The translations under genes and the position numbers were made by a program. From positions 372,001 to 436,000 of the forward strand of contig JADJLA010000001.1 in NCBI GenBank assembly GCA_016705695.1: a stretch of 64,000 bases of DNA. The letters run 5' to 3'. Under the pieces are notes generated by a model. That model was not told the origin of the DNA. It made no database searches and worked only from the letters and a program-made list of their open reading frames with translations. Shown piece after piece: positions 62,094 through 64,000 of the stretch; the first letter of the stretch is position 1, and each line of letters opens with the position of its first letter. The DNA is from Sphingobacteriaceae bacterium. GTDB taxonomy: Bacteria > Bacteroidota > Bacteroidia > B-17B0 > Aurantibacillaceae.

Positions 62094-64000
62094 TCAAGCA
62101 GAAACCATTTCCTTACGCTTCACACCAAAATCAAGGATCTTGTCAATGAATTCATAGGGCTTATAATTATTTATTGCAGCCTGATGAAAAATGCAAGTGG
62201 CAGGCGTCATTCCCGGCAAAGAATTCACTTCAATAAAAATAATTTCAGCCCTGTCGTTATCAAAAACACGAACAAAAGCATCAATGCGACAATAGCCACT
62301 AACGCCAAGTGCTTTTGCAGCACCACCTAACGCTTTTTTAACTTGCTCACTTATTTTGTCTCTACTTTCTTTGTTTTTTGCGTAACGCGCAGGAGTAATA
62401 TTTTGTCCTTGCCCAGCTAAGAATTTCTCTTCCAAACTTAATACTTCACCGCCAGCCAAAGCTTCTGATGCTTCAAATACTTCGTACTCCAATTCGCCTT
62501 TGCTATTGTATTTGGTTAGCATTCCGCCCGTAACTTCGAGAAAATGTTTCGCATCTCGTTTGCTGATCAATTCTTCAACTAATATCACAGGTTTAATGGG
62601 GAATTCTTCTTTCTCTTTTATATGAAGTGTTTCAGCGGCTTGCGCATCTAATTCTTCGCTTGTGCGGAACATTAATTTAGCGAATGCTTCAAACTCAGCT
62701 AATGTTTTTATTTTTTTCACTGCGCTACTACAACCATCGTCAACCGGTTTAGCAATAAAAGGAAGTTTGATAGTGTTTTGAAGTGTTTCGGTAAGTTTAG
62801 CTTTATTATTCTTCCAATCCTGTTCGGTAATTAAAATATGCTCGGCGATCAAATATCCGTTTTGTTTTAAGATCTCGTTGGTGCGATATTTATCAATGGT
62901 AATGCTTGAGCTGTCTTTATTTGATCCGTTATAACTCAAGCCAACTTTATCTAATTGTTCCTGCACAGCACCATCTTCTCCCGGTCTTCCATGTAAAGCA
63001 ATAAATACTTCGGCAACTTCTTTTGAAAGTTTTTGATAATCTAAGGTAATAGGAGCCGACAAATTATTTCTTGAAAATTTTTCAATGATAGAAGCGCACT
63101 GTGTTTTTATTTTTTGAATAAGCGGATGAACTTTAAACGTTTGAATTTTTTCTCTGATATCATCTGCATTGTCTTTCAACAATAGATTGATAGGGATCTG
63201 ATACAATTCATGATCATTATGCCCACCTGTAAGGAATACAGGGATTGGAAAATATTTTTCTGAAGAGGCCAGTTTTTCGTACACATTTCTTCCACTTTCA
63301 ACGGAGATATGTCTTTCAGAAGAATAGCCACCCAAAATTACCGCCACTTTTGTTTTGTAAGAAGCAGCGTTAGATTCCTTATGAATTAAGCCTTCCAATT
63401 GTAGTTCTAACTCCTTGTAAACCGTATTTCCTTTGGCTTGTATGATTCGCTTACGTAAAGATGTACTGATAATAAAACTTAAAAATTCCGAAGGACTCAA
63501 TCCAATTTCAGCAGCTTGATGGAAGAAGAATGAAGAAGGCATCATACCCGAAGTTGTGTTTGGATCATTTAGAAATATTTTGCCATCGGTACTTAAAAAG
63601 CCATCAATACGCGCGTATACATCAAATTTTAATTCTAAGAACAAACGCTCGCAATCTTTTCTAATGGCTTCAATTTGTACATCAGGAAGATCAATAGGTG
63701 TTATTTTTCTGGAAAGTCCCGGTAAATATTTACTTCTGTAATCAAATAATTCTTTTCCTTTTTTAATTTCGGTAGGAGGTAAAGCAATTGGTGTTCCTTT
63801 TTCGTTCTCTACAACAATGCAACTGAATTCTTTCCCTTCAATAAATCCTTCAACCAACACCGTGCTTTCTCCATCCAAACTTTGCAACATTATGCCGCCG
63901 CTTTTGAAATTGGAATTAAATTCGTTTAACAAAGCATCCGGATCATAAATTGTTTTCTCGTCAGTAAGCGATTGGTTGTCCGGAAAAATGCTTACTAAGA
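62094..64000 (-). CDS. Double D-Ala-D-Ala-ligase-like ATP-grasp protein, N-terminus outside window
   Basis: The frame is open at base 64000, so about 634 C-terminal residues are visible. The first about 165 visible residues are the C-terminal part of one ATP-grasp unit: VLVEGFIEGKEFSCIVV, YARIDGFLSTDGKIFLNDPNT (metal-site Asp and Asn) and SFFFHQAAEIGLSPSEFL. After a linker a second, complete Ddl-like unit follows: VAVILGGYSSERHISVESG, ALHGRPGEDGAVQEQLD, LPFIAKPVDDGCSSAVKKI, YCRIDAFVRV and IEVNSLPGMTPATCIFHQAA. Normal Ddl is about 320-370 residues with one unit, so this is a tandem fusion. The product could be a D-Ala-D-Ala-like dipeptide or another amide-linked product. Confidence 0.88.
   Translation of the reverse strand, partial: LVSIFPDNQSLTDEKTIYDPDALLNEFNSNFKSGGIMLQSLDGESTVLVEGFIEGKEFSCIVVENEKGTPIALPPTEIKKGKELFDYRSKYLPGLSRKITPIDLPDVQIEAIRKDCERLFLELKFDVYARIDGFLSTDGKIFLNDPNTTSGMMPSSFFFHQAAEIGLSPSEFLSFIISTSLRKRIIQAKGNTVYKELELQLEGLIHKESNAASYKTKVAVILGGYSSERHISVESGRNVYEKLASSEKYFPIPVFLTGGHNDHELYQIPINLLLKDNADDIREKIQTFKVHPLIQKIKTQCASIIEKFSRNNLSAPITLDYQKLSKEVAEVFIALHGRPGEDGAVQEQLDKVGLSYNGSNKDSSSITIDKYRTNEILKQNGYLIAEHILITEQDWKNNKAKLTETLQNTIKLPFIAKPVDDGCSSAVKKIKTLAEFEAFAKLMFRTSEELDAQAAETLHIKEKEEFPIKPVILVEELISKRDAKHFLEVTGGMLTKYNSKGELEYEVFEASEALAGGEVLSLEEKFLAGQGQNITPARYAKNKESRDKISEQVKKALGGAAKALGVSGYCRIDAFVRVFDNDRAEIIFIEVNSLPGMTPATCIFHQAAINNYKPYEFIDKILDFGVKRKEMVSA

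Overview
The window looks like chromosomal DNA of a low-GC member of the Bacteroidota. Several independent signs support this. Five secreted proteins end in type IX secretion (T9SS) sorting domains. There are TonB-dependent receptors, one with a carboxypeptidase-like N-terminal domain. Several intergenic regions carry the phylum's TTG / TAnnTTTG promoter. The tRNA gene does not encode CCA. I see no phage, plasmid or CRISPR module, no rRNA and no intact insertion sequence. I cannot name the genus.

Layout. 1-3336 (minus): four consecutive peptidyl-prolyl isomerases, one cyclophilin and three FKBP-type lipoproteins, the most upstream GldI-like. 3353-4754 (plus): endonuclease III overlapping a peroxiredoxin with a histone-H1-like lysine-rich tail. 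4755-5181: a long imperfect palindrome, a broken tRNA-Met copy containing a perfect 18-bp palindrome, and an intact tRNA-Met(CAT). 5180-6434: SCO1/SenC and a degenerate paralog. 7706-9568: an Nramp-UspA fusion with an in-frame TGA, next to a DtxR/MntR-like operator. 9673-16623: a secreted propeller-caspase protein (frameshifted) and a sortilin-like propeller. 16645-24252: a thiolase, a thioesterase, a cobalamin adenosyltransferase and a frameshifted TonB receptor. 24443-34435: a badly broken T9SS protein, a response regulator with a degenerate receiver, and two divergent secreted metalloproteases sharing a mirror-image promoter region. 34440-40490 (minus): an LptF/G, glycosyltransferase, OstA/LptA-like envelope operon. 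40568-44206 (plus): a glycosyltransferase, methyltransferase and flippase cluster. 44420-49257 (minus): SurA-type chaperones, an outer-membrane barrel and RF3. 50309-64000: a T9SS type-B adhesin-like protein, an interrupted sterol-desaturase-family gene coupled to an SF1 helicase, a TPR-CHAT protease-like protein, a FecA-like receptor and a double D-Ala-D-Ala-ligase-like protein cut by the window edge.

Common themes are cell-envelope biogenesis (periplasmic folding factors, lipopolysaccharide export, glycan assembly), T9SS-secreted proteins and metal handling (SCO1, Nramp, FecA-like receptor). Five genes are interrupted by nonsense codons or frameshifts, which means either real decay or sequence errors. 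Two families of dispersed palindromic repeats sit at gene ends, and three convergent gene pairs have directly abutting stop codons.

All family calls were made by reading translated motifs. No database search was run.
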